Below are positions 34,169 through 43,464 of a stretch of DNA of 64,000 nucleotides, piece after piece; the first letter of the stretch is position 1; every line of letters starts with the position of its first letter. Below the pieces are notes generated by a model. The model had not been told where the DNA came from, searched no databases, and was given only the letters and a program-made list of their open reading frames with translations. Origin of the DNA: Methylocystis sp. (GTDB lineage Bacteria; Pseudomonadota; Alphaproteobacteria; Rhizobiales; Beijerinckiaceae); assembly GCA_022843405.1 (NCBI GenBank), contig JALHNQ010000002.1, positions 62,001 through 126,000 on the forward strand, in the 5' to 3' direction. The position numbers and the translations under genes are program-made.

Positions 34169-35072
34169 CGCAGGACGCCCCGCTGCGCCCCAACACCAAC
34201 GTCGCCCAGCCGTCGATGTCGCCCCGCTCGAAAAGGAAAAATCCCTGGGCGCGGTAGGCGTCAAGCACGCCGCGCACGTCGCGCGCCAGCAATCCTGAGA
34301 GCACAAGCTCGGCGCGAGGCGCGGCGGCGCCGGCGATCTGCGGCGCGAGCAGGCGCAAAGGCTTCGCCAGAATATTGGCGAAGATCAGATCATATTCGCC
34401 TTGCAGCGCCGCGTGCCGCAGCCCGGTCGCGACGACCGGGCGCACATAGGGGCCGGCGCCATTGGCGCTTGCGTTGGCGCGCGCCGTCGCCACCGCGACG
34501 GGATCGATGTCGCCGCAGGCGACCCGCTGACGGAAGATCAGCGCGCTGGCGATCGCCAGCACACCGGTGCCGGTTCCGACATCGAGAATGCGCGCCGGGC
34601 GCCGGCGCTTGGCTACTCTGTCGAGCGCCTTGAGGCAGCCGAGCGTCGTGCCGTGATGGCCGGTGCCGAAGGCGAGCGCCGCCTCGATTTCGACGCCGAT
34701 GTCATTTGCGCGCCGCCGCGCCCGGTCATGCGCGCCATGCACCAGCACCCGGCCGGCGCGCACCGGGGCGAGGCCGGCAAGCGCGTTCTCGACCCAGTCC
34801 TGCTCGGCGATCGTCGAAAAGCGCGCGGACCGCGCCGTTTCCGCGTCGGCGGCGGCTTCGATCAGCGCGCGAATCAGCGCTTCGTCGGGCGCATCGGCGA
34901 AATAGACTTCGAGCGACCATTGCGGCCCGCCGTCCAGCTCGAAGGCGGCGGCGGCGGTTTCGGTCGGATCGAAGGTCTCGACAATGAGGTCGGCGACGGC
35001 GCGGGCGCGCTTTTCGTCGCAATCGAGGCGCAGCATGTGGCTGGCGTTATTGGGCGGAAGACCTTCAATCAT
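34143..35072 (-). CDS. prmA: Ribosomal protein L11 methyltransferase
   Basis: PrmA (309 residues) trimethylates ribosomal protein L11 with S-adenosylmethionine. The N-terminal substrate-binding domain is followed by ALAFGTGHHGTTLGCLKAL and the cofactor loop ILDVGTGTGVLAIASAL, then CGDIDPVAV and the catalytic-loop-like DLIFANILAKPL. The ATG at 35072 gives the family start MIEGLPPNN. A GTG at 35087 is possible. The last residues (SCAPSLSLPR) are encoded by repeat family C and are unlikely to be native. Confidence 0.92.
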   Translation of the reverse strand: MIEGLPPNNASHMLRLDCDEKRARAVADLIVETFDPTETAAAAFELDGGPQWSLEVYFADAPDEALIRALIEAAADAETARSARFSTIAEQDWVENALAGLAPVRAGRVLVHGAHDRARRRANDIGVEIEAALAFGTGHHGTTLGCLKALDRVAKRRRPARILDVGTGTGVLAIASALIFRQRVACGDIDPVAVATARANASANGAGPYVRPVVATGLRHAALQGEYDLIFANILAKPLRLLAPQIAGAAAPRAELVLSGLLARDVRGVLDAYRAQGFFLFERGDIDGWATLVLGRSGASCAPSLSLPR

Positions 35073-35172
35073 GAGGGCGCTTAGCACGGGGCCGGCCCGC
35101 CCGTCACCTTTCGCCGGGCCGGCTCGATCTATAATGTCGCGTTAGCGACGGCCCAATGAATTGAAGGCGTGA

Positions 35173-36150
35173 ATGACCGAAAGACTTTCGATCTGTCTCA
35201 TCGGCCCCAAGAAGGGCGGCAAGTCGTCGCTGCTCGCCTCGCTCGTCGATTGCGTCGCGCAGAGCGCCTTCGGCTATTCGCCGCGCCTGCGCCCGGCGCT
35301 GCAGCCCGTCACCGAGTCGGAATTCTATGCCGAGGGCGTCGAGCCGAAGAAGGCCGATCTGCTCATGGTCGAACAGGGCGACTATGAGCGGCTGCGGCGG
35401 GACTTCGCCGAGGGCGGCGTCGCCACCGACACGCTCGACACTTATGAATATCGCTTCCGACTGACGGTGAATGGCGAGGCGCCGCCGGCGGTCGTGTTGC
35501 GGGGGCCTTGGCTTCTCGAAATCATCGATTCGGCGGGCGAGATCGCCGTGCCGCCGGACGGCGCCGAAGTGGCGATCCTAAACGACGTCAAAGCGAAGCT
35601 CGCCAAGCAGATGCTCGACTCGGAGGCGATCATCCTCGTGTTGCCGCTGGTGCGACTCGAGGATTCCGGCTGGTCGGGCAATCTCTCCCGCCTGATTGAT
35701 CGGCTGGCGCTGGCGCCTGAAAAGAAGCTGAAGCGGCTTGTCGTCGTCTTCTCGCAATATGAGCGATTGTTCGCGCGGTTCGGGCCGAGCGCTTTCACCT
35801 ACGCCTGCGATCCTGCGGTCGCGCTGCACGTCTTGCGCAAATCGCTGCGCGCCGTGCAATGGCTGGACCGGCTGCGCGCCCTGGAGACGCCCAACGGCGG
35901 CGTATCAGTGCGTTTCACGGTCTGCTCGGCCTATGGCTTCGTCAAGCGCTTTCAAAATCCCAACATCGATCCGCATCAGCCCGGCGAGCGCCGGTTTCGC
36001 CGCGCCGGACTCGAGGGCGCCCGCGCCTATAATGAATATTGGCGGCCGTTTCTCACCGCCGAGCCGTTTCTTTACGCGGCGCTCGGGCACGACAGCGCCT
36101 TCACCTTCTCCTATGCGCAGCTCGACGCGCGCATGGAGGAGAGCGCGTGA
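35173..36150 (+). CDS. P-loop GTPase-like protein of a possible conflict system
   Basis: The product (325 residues) begins with a P-loop: GPKKGGKSSLLASL, with the G-x4-GKS core at residues 11-18. A switch-like segment LEIIDSAGEIA follows near 116-126 and matches a Walker B/G3 (DxxG) pattern. The usual NKxD motif is not clear; VVVFSQYER stands at its expected position. No membrane segment is visible. The protein resembles the TRAFAC-type GTPases described in GTPase-associated (GAP1) conflict systems, and the next gene looks like a GAP1-type protein. That assignment is inference. A GAAGG site precedes the ATG at 35173. The exact family should be treated as open. Confidence 0.7.
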   Translation: MTERLSICLIGPKKGGKSSLLASLVDCVAQSAFGYSPRLRPALQPVTESEFYAEGVEPKKADLLMVEQGDYERLRRDFAEGGVATDTLDTYEYRFRLTVNGEAPPAVVLRGPWLLEIIDSAGEIAVPPDGAEVAILNDVKAKLAKQMLDSEAIILVLPLVRLEDSGWSGNLSRLIDRLALAPEKKLKRLVVVFSQYERLFARFGPSAFTYACDPAVALHVLRKSLRAVQWLDRLRALETPNGGVSVRFTVCSAYGFVKRFQNPNIDPHQPGERRFRRAGLEGARAYNEYWRPFLTAEPFLYAALGHDSAFTFSYAQLDARMEESA

Positions 36151-36279
36151 AAGGGCATTGAAAAAGCCAATTCCCTTGGGCCGGTGACTTGCCGCTGACG
36201 GCAATTTCTGCGCGTCAATCCCTGGTTAAGGATATGCGGCTAGGCTGACGCGTTCACTTTCCGCGCGAAAGGACGGGCA

Positions 36280-37098
36280 ATGCATCGGGCGGTCCCGCAA
36301 GGCGATCAGACGGCCGAAGTCTCTCTTGAACGGCTGCACTATGGAAAGCTCGCTTCCGGCGCGACGTTGAGCGTTCCGGCGGCGGCAGGCTATGGCGTGA
36401 CTCTGCGCAGCCACAATTTACAGGCGTCCGACGACAGGCTGCTCTCGCCGCCGCGGCTCATGGCGCTGCGCCGATTCGAGCCCGATCTGGTCGATCCCGC
36501 TGCGCGCCGGCGCGGCGCCTTTCTCGCGCGCGTTTCGCCCGAGCCAGATTCACGCCGCGCGATCTTTTTGCGCGCCCGGTTTCGCCCTGAGGACGGAGAA
36601 GACGGCCACGGGCGCCTCTATCAGCAGAGCGCCGTGTGGAGCGTGGCCGCTTCCGATTGGCGGCGACATCCGGCGGCGCTGCTCGCCATGGCGGGCTCAG
36701 AGCTTGAGGCGCTTCCGGACTTGGCGAGCGAAGCCGAGTGCGTGCGCTTCAGCGCCGCGCCGGCGCGCTACGTCGTGCGCATGCTTGATCCGCAGGACGT
36801 CTGGGGCGCGCTTGAGGACGCGCTTGACAAGTCCCACTGGGCGGCGCCGACCTTGGAATTTCTGGCGCGCGGCGCCGAAACCGGCGAAGACGCGACGCTG
36901 ACCTACGGCGCCGACGATTTCGCAAGCGAAGCTGCGTTTCTCAGGGCCGTTGGTCTCGCGCTGCAATTCTTGCCGGCGAGCTATCCGCGCTGGCGCGAAA
37001 TCTGCGTCGTTTCCGGCCTGCGTCATGAGTCGCAGGGCCTTTGCCTGCGCTACCTGCCTTCGCTGCGGGCGGCCGCTCGGACCTCGGTCGCCGCTTGA
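36280..37098 (+). CDS. Hypothetical protein, possibly GTPase-associated protein 1 (GAP1-N) type
   Basis: This soluble protein (272 residues) is on the same strand as the GTPase gene, 129 nt downstream. Its N-terminus (LERLHYGKLASGATL, then GYGVTLRSHNL and LLSPPRLMALRRFEP) has the layout remembered for the GAP1-N domain, which accompanies GTPases in predicted NTP-dependent conflict systems. The LYQQSAVWSVAASDWRRHP segment fits the same idea. There is no signal peptide, catalytic motif or repeat. The identification is tentative. It converges with the coiled-coil membrane gene. Confidence 0.55.
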   Translation: MHRAVPQGDQTAEVSLERLHYGKLASGATLSVPAAAGYGVTLRSHNLQASDDRLLSPPRLMALRRFEPDLVDPAARRRGAFLARVSPEPDSRRAIFLRARFRPEDGEDGHGRLYQQSAVWSVAASDWRRHPAALLAMAGSELEALPDLASEAECVRFSAAPARYVVRMLDPQDVWGALEDALDKSHWAAPTLEFLARGAETGEDATLTYGADDFASEAAFLRAVGLALQFLPASYPRWREICVVSGLRHESQGLCLRYLPSLRAAARTSVAA

Positions 37099-37100
37099 TG

Positions 37101-39305
37101 TTACGCTGACGGACGCCTGTCCATCGGCCCCGTTTCGGCGATCAGATAGCGCTCGAGCGCGCCGCAGCGACGGCGCGGAAAATTGGCGGCGCCGGCGTCC
37201 GAGTAATAGGCGCGCGGACCATTGGCTGCGCCGTCGGCGGCGCGCTGTAGGGCGCGGGCGGCGCGGGGCTTCAGCGCCGAGAAGAGCCGCGCTTCGATCT
37301 GCGCGATCGTGACATTGTCGACCAGATAGGCGCCTTTGCGGTCGACATGAGCGATTTCGTCGCGCACGAGTCGATTGAGGATGGCGACGACATTGTCATG
37401 CACATTGGGCGGCAGCGCCGAAATCGCGTCCGTCTCGGGCGCGATCTCGCTCATGTCGCCATGCACCGGACGCGCGGCGCGCAGGATCGCCTTCATCGCG
37501 CGCACGTCGGTCGGCTGGTCTTCGTCGTCGGAAAGATCGAGCGGCGCGGCGAACTGGCGCCGTTCGCGCGCGTCATAGCTGCGCTTAAAAATTTCCGACA
37601 GGAATTTCATGATAAACAGAAAGGCGTCCTGCGCCATGGCGACGCAGATCGCCATGGTCGAATCCGGGGTGAAGCTCCAGAAGGCTTCGCGCGCCAGTTC
37701 GAATTTGTTGCGCTCGGAACTATGGGTGCGAAGATAGGCGTCGCTTTTCTTCAACAGCTCGCGCACCCCATCTTCCGTTAGGCCGGCCGCCTTGCCGGAG
37801 ACGACGCAGGCGTCGATGAGAGTCTTCGCTTCGTTGAAGCCATTGGCGGCGGCGGTCCGATCTGACGGCGGCGCCGCGCGGATTTTGGCGACGATCGCCG
37901 AAAGCTCATCGCGCAGCCCGGTTTCGAGCCCGCATTTCTTGTCGAAGGCGGCGCGCGCGGCGAGCGTTTCGTCGCGCGCGGCGAGCAGATCGCGCGCCTC
38001 GCCCTGCGGCTCGCATGTGAAGTCATGCGGAACGGCCGCCGGCAGGGCGTTCGACTGCCGCGCCGCTGCAAAAATCGGTTCGCACAGGGGCTTTGCTTCG
38101 CGCACGATGCGCCACCGCGGATCCATCCGCAGCTGGTCGCGCAGCGCGATGAGATCGCGCACCGTCGCGTCGAGATCGAGCGCGGCCTCGCTCTTTGGCG
38201 TCGGCCGCGTCGATGCGGCGCTTGCGGCCTCGGCTTTCTGTTTCAGCGTGATCGTTTGAGCTGTCAGCGCGTCGCGCCGTTTCACGGCGTTGGCGCGCTC
38301 GTTCGCCGGGCCGGCGAGCGTCTGCCTCAGCGCGGTGACGCGTTTCATGGCTTCGGCCGCTTTGTCGCGATGCGCGCGGCAGTTTGGGCCGCAGGACGCG
38401 CCCAGGCCGTCGAGCCCGTGCTCGGCGTCGACGGCGAGCTGTTCTTCCTGACGCACGGCGGCGGCTGCAGTCGCCATTTCGTCCTGTTTCGCTTTCACCA
38501 CGGCGTCGAGTGCGGCGATGCTGCGCTCCAGCGCCTCGATCTCGCGCCGCGCGTCCTCGAGCTGACGCATCGCCGCCTGGGCGCTTTCCATCTCTGCCGC
38601 AGCCTGGCTCGCGGCCTGCGCGATTACCGCTTGCTGCGCCTCCTGCCGCTTGCGAATGGCGTCGCGCAGCGCCGGCCCCGCTTGACGCGCGGTGTCGATG
38701 AGGCCGTCGATCGACGTGAGATAAGTCTTGTAGCTTGGGGTCTCGGCGATGCGCGCCGAAGACGCTTCGTAGGCGGCGGCGATTTCCTTTGTCGCCGGCA
38801 GGATCAACTCGGTCGCAAGCTCCATCGGCTGCAGTTCGGCGACGATCTTGCGGGAAGAGAGCTTGAAAATGTTGTTGTAGTAAAAAGTGAAGGAAAAAAA
38901 GACGGAGATCGAGAAGACGAAGACGAAGACCAGCGCGGTCACGACGGTCTTGATGATCACGCGCTCGCGCGCCATCCGCCGCCTCGCGATGAGCGCGGCG
39001 AGATCGACGCCGAGCGACCAGGACGTCGCCGCGAGCATGGTGAGAACGGCGGTCGTCGCGATCAGCGTGCCGGCGATCCCGATCACGTCGCCGGGCTCCT
39101 TTTGCATGATGTCGATCATGCCCGAGGAGGTCGTGTAGAAGACCCAGGCGAGGACCGGCAGGGCGGCGGCCATGCCGACTCGGCCGAGGTTGAGATCGCC
39201 CCGCCACAGGCGCACGAGCGGCGATGCGAGCGCGTCGAAAAGACCGAAGCCTCGCCGCGGCGGCGCCGAATCGGGCGCGCGGGCCTGCTGCTGGGAGGCT
39301 GTCAT
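37101..39305 (-). CDS. Large membrane protein with coiled coil, function unknown
   Basis: I do not recognise this protein (734 residues). After a short cytosolic start come three likely membrane helices, near residues 43-63, 74-100 and 117-143 (TVVTALVFVFVFSISVFFSF). Residues of about 210-370 form a long coiled coil rich in alanine, glutamate and arginine. A central region has several cysteines (GASCGPNCRAH, KPLCEPIF, FTCEPQG, KKCGLETG). Near 555-580 lies another hydrophobic stretch (MAICVAMAQDAFLFIMKF), and the last 150 residues look globular. The architecture suggests a membrane-anchored scaffold or sensor. It converges with the GTPase/GAP1-like pair and may belong with them, but that is only an inference from position. 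Confidence 0.7.
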   Translation of the reverse strand: MTASQQQARAPDSAPPRRGFGLFDALASPLVRLWRGDLNLGRVGMAAALPVLAWVFYTTSSGMIDIMQKEPGDVIGIAGTLIATTAVLTMLAATSWSLGVDLAALIARRRMARERVIIKTVVTALVFVFVFSISVFFSFTFYYNNIFKLSSRKIVAELQPMELATELILPATKEIAAAYEASSARIAETPSYKTYLTSIDGLIDTARQAGPALRDAIRKRQEAQQAVIAQAASQAAAEMESAQAAMRQLEDARREIEALERSIAALDAVVKAKQDEMATAAAAVRQEEQLAVDAEHGLDGLGASCGPNCRAHRDKAAEAMKRVTALRQTLAGPANERANAVKRRDALTAQTITLKQKAEAASAASTRPTPKSEAALDLDATVRDLIALRDQLRMDPRWRIVREAKPLCEPIFAAARQSNALPAAVPHDFTCEPQGEARDLLAARDETLAARAAFDKKCGLETGLRDELSAIVAKIRAAPPSDRTAAANGFNEAKTLIDACVVSGKAAGLTEDGVRELLKKSDAYLRTHSSERNKFELAREAFWSFTPDSTMAICVAMAQDAFLFIMKFLSEIFKRSYDARERRQFAAPLDLSDDEDQPTDVRAMKAILRAARPVHGDMSEIAPETDAISALPPNVHDNVVAILNRLVRDEIAHVDRKGAYLVDNVTIAQIEARLFSALKPRAARALQRAADGAANGPRAYYSDAGAANFPRRRCGALERYLIAETGPMDRRPSA

Positions 39306-39630
39306 CGCGCAGGCGCTCCTGACGCTCGAACCGGCCGGCTGTGCATGTCCGCTCCCTCTAAATGAAACATCGGTTGCCGAAGCTGCCGGCGAATTGAGAC
39401 GGATTTGCGCTTCGGCGCAAGGGCGGGGCGGTCGTTGCTGCGCCGCGAAAGCGAAGTCGCCCGGCCCTAGGCGGCGTCGCTGACCGCGATGCTGATGGTC
39501 TTGCCCAGCGCCGCTTTCCCTCGCTCGATGATTCGTGCTAGAGCCCGAGTTTGACTGTCTGCGGCTGGGCCGTTCGGCCGCGACTCGCGCTGACGGGCCT
39601 TGAACCCGTCAAGTCTCCAAGGGGTCAGCC
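39306..39630 (+). promoter_or_regulatory. Intergenic region upstream of hpnH
   Basis: No gene is visible in these 325 bases between the divergent coiled-coil gene and hpnH. Just before hpnH a short stem can form between GACGGG near 39593 and CCCGTC near 39605. The AAGGGG ribosome site follows. Both promoters of the divergent genes must lie here, but I cannot place them with confidence. Confidence 0.4.
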
Positions 39631-40782
39631 GTGGCCATTCCGTTCCGTTACATTGCGAAAATCGGCGTCTATCTGCTCAAACAGCACCTGACGGGCGTGC
39701 AGCGCTATCCGCTCGTGCTGATGATGGAGCCGCTGTTCCGCTGCAATCTCGCCTGCGCCGGCTGCGGTAAGATCGACTATCCCGACCATATTCTCAACAA
39801 GCGGCTGTCGGTCGAGGACGCGCTGCGCTCGGTGGATGAATGCGGCGCGCCGGTCGTTGTGCTCGCCGGCGGCGAGCCGCTGCTGCACAAGGACCTGCCG
39901 CAGATCGTCGAAGGAATCATCGCGCGCAAGAAGTTCGCCATCGTCTGCACCAACGCCTTGTTGCTCGCCAAGAAGATCGATCTCTTCAAGCCGAGTCCCT
40001 ATTTCACCTGGTCGATTCATCTCGACGGCGACAAGGAAATGCACGACCACGCCGTCTGCCAGGACGGCGTCTATGATCGCGCGGTCGAAGCGATCAAGCT
40101 CGCCAAGTCGAAGGGCTTTCGCGTCACCACCAACAGCACCTTCTTTTCCGACGCCGATCCCGAGCGCGTCGCCGAATTCCTCGACGCTACGATGGCGCTC
40201 GGCGTCGACGGCATGACGGTTTCGCCGGGCTACGCCTATGAGCGCGCACCGGATCAGACGCATTTCCTGAACCGCACGCGCACGAAGGAGCTGTTCCGCG
40301 CCATTCTGCGCCGCGGCAAGGGCGGCAAGGCATGGGACTTCACCCAATCGTCGCTGTTCATGAATTTCCTCGCCGGCAACGTCAGCTACCGTTGCACGCC
40401 CTGGGGGATGCCGCTGCGCACGGTGTTCGGCTGGCAGCGTCCCTGCTATCTGCTTGGCGAGGGCTATGTGCCGACCTTCAAGCAGCTGATGGAAGAGACC
40501 AATTGGGACGCCTATGGCGTCGGCAATTACGAAAAATGCGCCGACTGCATGGTGCATTGCGGTTTCGAGGCGACCGCCGTCGCCGATTCGGTCCGCCGCC
40601 CTTGGCGAGCGGCCGCCGTCGCGCTCTTTGGCGTGCGCACCGAAGGTCCCATGGCCCCTGACATTTCGCTCGAGAATCAGCGCCCGGCCGAATATGTCTT
40701 CGACGAGAATGTCGCCAAGCTTTCAGAGCTCCGCGAGCATGAGGCGCAGCAACGGGCCCAGCAGCGGCCCACAGCGGCCTAG
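39631..40782 (+). CDS. hpnH: Adenosyl-hopene transferase (radical SAM)
   Basis: HpnH (383 residues) is a radical SAM enzyme that adds an adenosyl group to diploptene, the first step in making extended (C35) hopanoids. The iron-sulfur motif CNLACAGC uses C38, C42 and C45. The SPASM-like C-terminal cysteines (YRCTPWG, RPCYLL, EKCADCMVHCGF) are present. It starts with GTG at 39631 after an AAGGGG site. It is transcribed toward hpnG, and the two genes overlap at their 3' ends by 60 bases on opposite strands. Confidence 0.95.
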   Translation: MAIPFRYIAKIGVYLLKQHLTGVQRYPLVLMMEPLFRCNLACAGCGKIDYPDHILNKRLSVEDALRSVDECGAPVVVLAGGEPLLHKDLPQIVEGIIARKKFAIVCTNALLLAKKIDLFKPSPYFTWSIHLDGDKEMHDHAVCQDGVYDRAVEAIKLAKSKGFRVTTNSTFFSDADPERVAEFLDATMALGVDGMTVSPGYAYERAPDQTHFLNRTRTKELFRAILRRGKGGKAWDFTQSSLFMNFLAGNVSYRCTPWGMPLRTVFGWQRPCYLLGEGYVPTFKQLMEETNWDAYGVGNYEKCADCMVHCGFEATAVADSVRRPWRAAAVALFGVRTEGPMAPDISLENQRPAEYVFDENVAKLSELREHEAQQRAQQRPTAA

Positions 40783-41454
40783 CGAGACGAAGGCGGCGCG
40801 CGAGTCGAGGCCGGCGCGGATCATGCCGCCAAGCTGACCCGGCCCGCGGATGAGTTCGCGCGCGACTCCCATTGAGTCGATGTCGCCTTCGGGCGTCAGC
40901 GCCCTGGCGACGAGCGGCGGCAGCGCCCGCGCCGCCGGATCGCTGATCGCGCGTAGCGCGACGAACGGGACATTGCGCCGCCGCGCGAAGTCTTCGGCAA
41001 GATGCGACTCCATGTCGACCGCGACCGCCTGCGCGCCTTCGCGCAGCGCCGCCTTGGCGGCCGGATGCATGGCTGGTTCGTCGACGCCGACGATGGCGCC
41101 GGGCGAGACTTTACAGCCGGCGGCGGCCGCGCCTTTCATCAGCGCTGAAGAGAAACGCGAATGGGTGTCGCGCCTCTCTTCTCCCGCGACGACGACGTCC
41201 GCCACCACGACATGGCCGGGCCGCAGCGCATGATCGAGGCCGCCGGCGAGTCCGAAGCTGACGACGGCTGAGAAGTCCGCTTCGGCGAGCGCGTCGAGCC
41301 GGCGCCGAAGGCTCGCCGCATTCGCGCCGCTGCACAGCGTCGTGACGCCTTCGCCGGCGGCGCAGGCGGCCTCGCGCTTCATGCCGACGATGACCAGTAT
41401 CGGCGCGAGCGCGTCGAGCTTGGCGGTCCTTCTACGGCTAGAATCGCGCGCCAT
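40723..41454 (-). CDS. hpnG: Adenosylhopane nucleosidase/phosphorylase
   Basis: HpnG (243 residues) is related to purine nucleoside phosphorylases and removes adenine from adenosylhopane to give ribosylhopane. The fold is visible in VVSFGLAGGLDHALRPGHVVVADVV and in VAVDMESHLAEDFARR, where the DMES-type motif marks the nucleobase site. It follows squalene-hopene cyclase on the same strand. Its 3' end runs antisense into hpnH. The product is cytoplasmic and has no membrane segment. Confidence 0.9.
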   Translation of the reverse strand: MARDSSRRRTAKLDALAPILVIVGMKREAACAAGEGVTTLCSGANAASLRRRLDALAEADFSAVVSFGLAGGLDHALRPGHVVVADVVVAGEERRDTHSRFSSALMKGAAAAGCKVSPGAIVGVDEPAMHPAAKAALREGAQAVAVDMESHLAEDFARRRNVPFVALRAISDPAARALPPLVARALTPEGDIDSMGVARELIRGPGQLGGMIRAGLDSRAAFVSLGRCGPLLGPLLRLMLAEL

Positions 41455-41466
41455 CGCTCCTCCGGG

Positions 41467-43440
41467 CTAAAGCCCGGCCTGGACGAGCTTGCTGTTGGCG
41501 CGCTGCAAATTGCGATAGCGCGCCAGCGCCCAGAGCGGGAAGAATTTTCCATAGCCATGATAGCGCAAATAGAAGACGCGCGGAAAACCCGTGGCGGTAA
41601 ATCGCGCCTCGTTCCACAGCCCGCCGTCGTTCTGCGTCGCTTGCAGATAGGCGATCCCCTTTGCCACGGCCGGATGGTCGACGTCGCCCGCGGCCATCAG
41701 CCCGAGCAGCGCCCAGGCTGTTTGCGACGCGGTCGAGGGGGCCTGCTCATAGCCCTTGTAATCGAGCTTGTAGCTTGAAAGATCTTCGCCCCAGCCGCCG
41801 TCGTCATTCTGAATGGCGGCGAGCCAGGCGACAGCGCGACGATAGGCGTCATGATCATGCAGCAGGCCGGCGGCGTTGAGCGCACAAAGCGTCGACCAGG
41901 TTCCATAGATGTAATTCGCGCCCCAGCGGCCGAACCAGCTGCCGTCCTTCTCCTGTTCCTTGATCAGATAATTGACGCCGCGCTTGAGACATTCGCTTGT
42001 TTCGATCGTGTCGCCGAGCTGCGCCAACATCGAGACGCAGCGCGCCGAAACATCCGCCGTCGGCGGATCGAGCAGCGCGCCATGATCGGCGAAAGGGATG
42101 TGGTTGAGATAATGACAGGTGTTGTCGGCGTCGAAGGCGCCCCAACCGCCGTTCTTCGACTGCATGCCGACGATCCATTCCTTGGCGCGGGCGATGCGCG
42201 CGTCATAGGGCCGGGACGCGTCATTCGCCGTCAGCCGGTCCATCGCCGTGACGACGACAGCGGTGTCGTCGACGTCCGGATAGTATGCGTTGGCGTATTG
42301 GAACGCCCATCCGCCGGGCCGAAGGTCCGGCCGCGTCGCCGCCCAGTCGCCCTTCACGTCGAGCACTTGCAGGGGCGCAAGCCATTCGCAGGCCGCGCGG
42401 GCGGCGTCGCGTGCGTCTTCGTCGCCGGTTTCAAGCAGCGTGTGCGCCGTCAGACATGTGTCCCACACCGGCGAAACGCAGGGCTGGCAATAGGCTTCAT
42501 TCTCGTTCACGACGAGCAGCCGTTCGATCGCCCCGCGCGCGAGCTTCTTGCGCGCGTCGTCGTCCGCGATGCCGAGCACGTCATACATCAGCAGACTGTT
42601 GACCATCGACGGAAAGATGCCGCCCAGCCCATCGACGCCATTCAGGCGCTCGGTGGTCCATTTCTCGGCAAGTTTGATCGAGCGCTCGCGCGGCCCCTTG
42701 GGCATGTGCGGCTCGATGAGGCGCAGCAGTCTGTCGACTTCCCCGAAGATATGCGCCCAGGGCCAGGTCTGGTGTTCGCCCTTCGGCCAGACCTTCACCT
42801 CTTCCGGCGGCGTCGCGAAGAGTTCTGGAATGTGGACGTTCCTGGGGTTCTTCGCCCGCGGCTTTTTCGTCATCAGCACCAGGAGTGGCACGAGAACGGT
42901 GCGGCCCCAGTAGGAAATCTTGTCGAGATGGAAGGGAAACCACTTCGGCAACAGCATGATTTCGACAGGCATCACCGGCACGCCGCGCCAGGGTATTTCG
43001 CCATAGAGCGCAAGCAGCGCGCGGGTAAAGACGTTGCTTTTCGCCGCGCCGCCATAGGCGAGAATCGCTGCGCGGGCGCGCGCCATATGCGGCGCGTCGA
43101 CGTCGTCGCCGATCATCTTGAGCGCGAAATAGGCCTTGACGCTGGCGCTGATGTTGAGGCGCCCGTCCTGGAAGAGCGGCCAGCCGCCGTGGTCGCCCTG
43201 GCAGCGGCGCAGATAAACGCCGATCTTGCGTTCGAGTTCGGCGTCGACCGGCTCGGCGCGAAAATGGCGCATCAGCACATATTCGGCCGGAATGGTGGTG
43301 TCGGCTTCGAGTTCGAAGCAGAAATGTCCGTCGGTCTTGCGCAGCGACAGCAGCGCGCCTTTGGCGTTCTCGATGCTCGCCTCGAGCGCTTCGGTCGACA
43401 CGGCGGTGAAATGATCGTCAATGCGCGCGGCGACGTTCAT
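41467..43440 (-). CDS. shc: Squalene-hopene cyclase
   Basis: Shc/HpnF (657 residues) folds squalene into hopene or hopanol, forming the hopanoid ring system. The catalytic acid motif DVDDTAVV lies near residues 388-392. Several QW-type repeats are visible, such as KNGGWGAFDADN, KDGSWFGRWGANYIYGTW, and QNDDGGWGEDL. The ATG at 43440 has an AAGGAA site 7 nt upstream and is preferred to an upstream ATG at 43458. The preceding gene on this strand is an XRE regulator ending only 24 nt away, so both may share a transcript. The enzyme is a monotopic membrane protein in known members. Confidence 0.96.
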   Translation of the reverse strand: MNVAARIDDHFTAVSTEALEASIENAKGALLSLRKTDGHFCFELEADTTIPAEYVLMRHFRAEPVDAELERKIGVYLRRCQGDHGGWPLFQDGRLNISASVKAYFALKMIGDDVDAPHMARARAAILAYGGAAKSNVFTRALLALYGEIPWRGVPVMPVEIMLLPKWFPFHLDKISYWGRTVLVPLLVLMTKKPRAKNPRNVHIPELFATPPEEVKVWPKGEHQTWPWAHIFGEVDRLLRLIEPHMPKGPRERSIKLAEKWTTERLNGVDGLGGIFPSMVNSLLMYDVLGIADDDARKKLARGAIERLLVVNENEAYCQPCVSPVWDTCLTAHTLLETGDEDARDAARAACEWLAPLQVLDVKGDWAATRPDLRPGGWAFQYANAYYPDVDDTAVVVTAMDRLTANDASRPYDARIARAKEWIVGMQSKNGGWGAFDADNTCHYLNHIPFADHGALLDPPTADVSARCVSMLAQLGDTIETSECLKRGVNYLIKEQEKDGSWFGRWGANYIYGTWSTLCALNAAGLLHDHDAYRRAVAWLAAIQNDDGGWGEDLSSYKLDYKGYEQAPSTASQTAWALLGLMAAGDVDHPAVAKGIAYLQATQNDGGLWNEARFTATGFPRVFYLRYHGYGKFFPLWALARYRNLQRANSKLVQAGL

Positions 43441-43464
43441 TGCAATTCCTTTTGACATTTGCGT

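Noticed and set aside
38025-39365. 446-residue plus-strand open frame opposite the coiled-coil membrane gene
   Set aside because: Arginine- and histidine-rich shadow frame without protein-like features; the minus-strand frame has clear membrane helices and a coiled coil.
41851-43455. 534-residue plus-strand open frame opposite squalene-hopene cyclase
   Set aside because: Antisense shadow of a strongly conserved enzyme.
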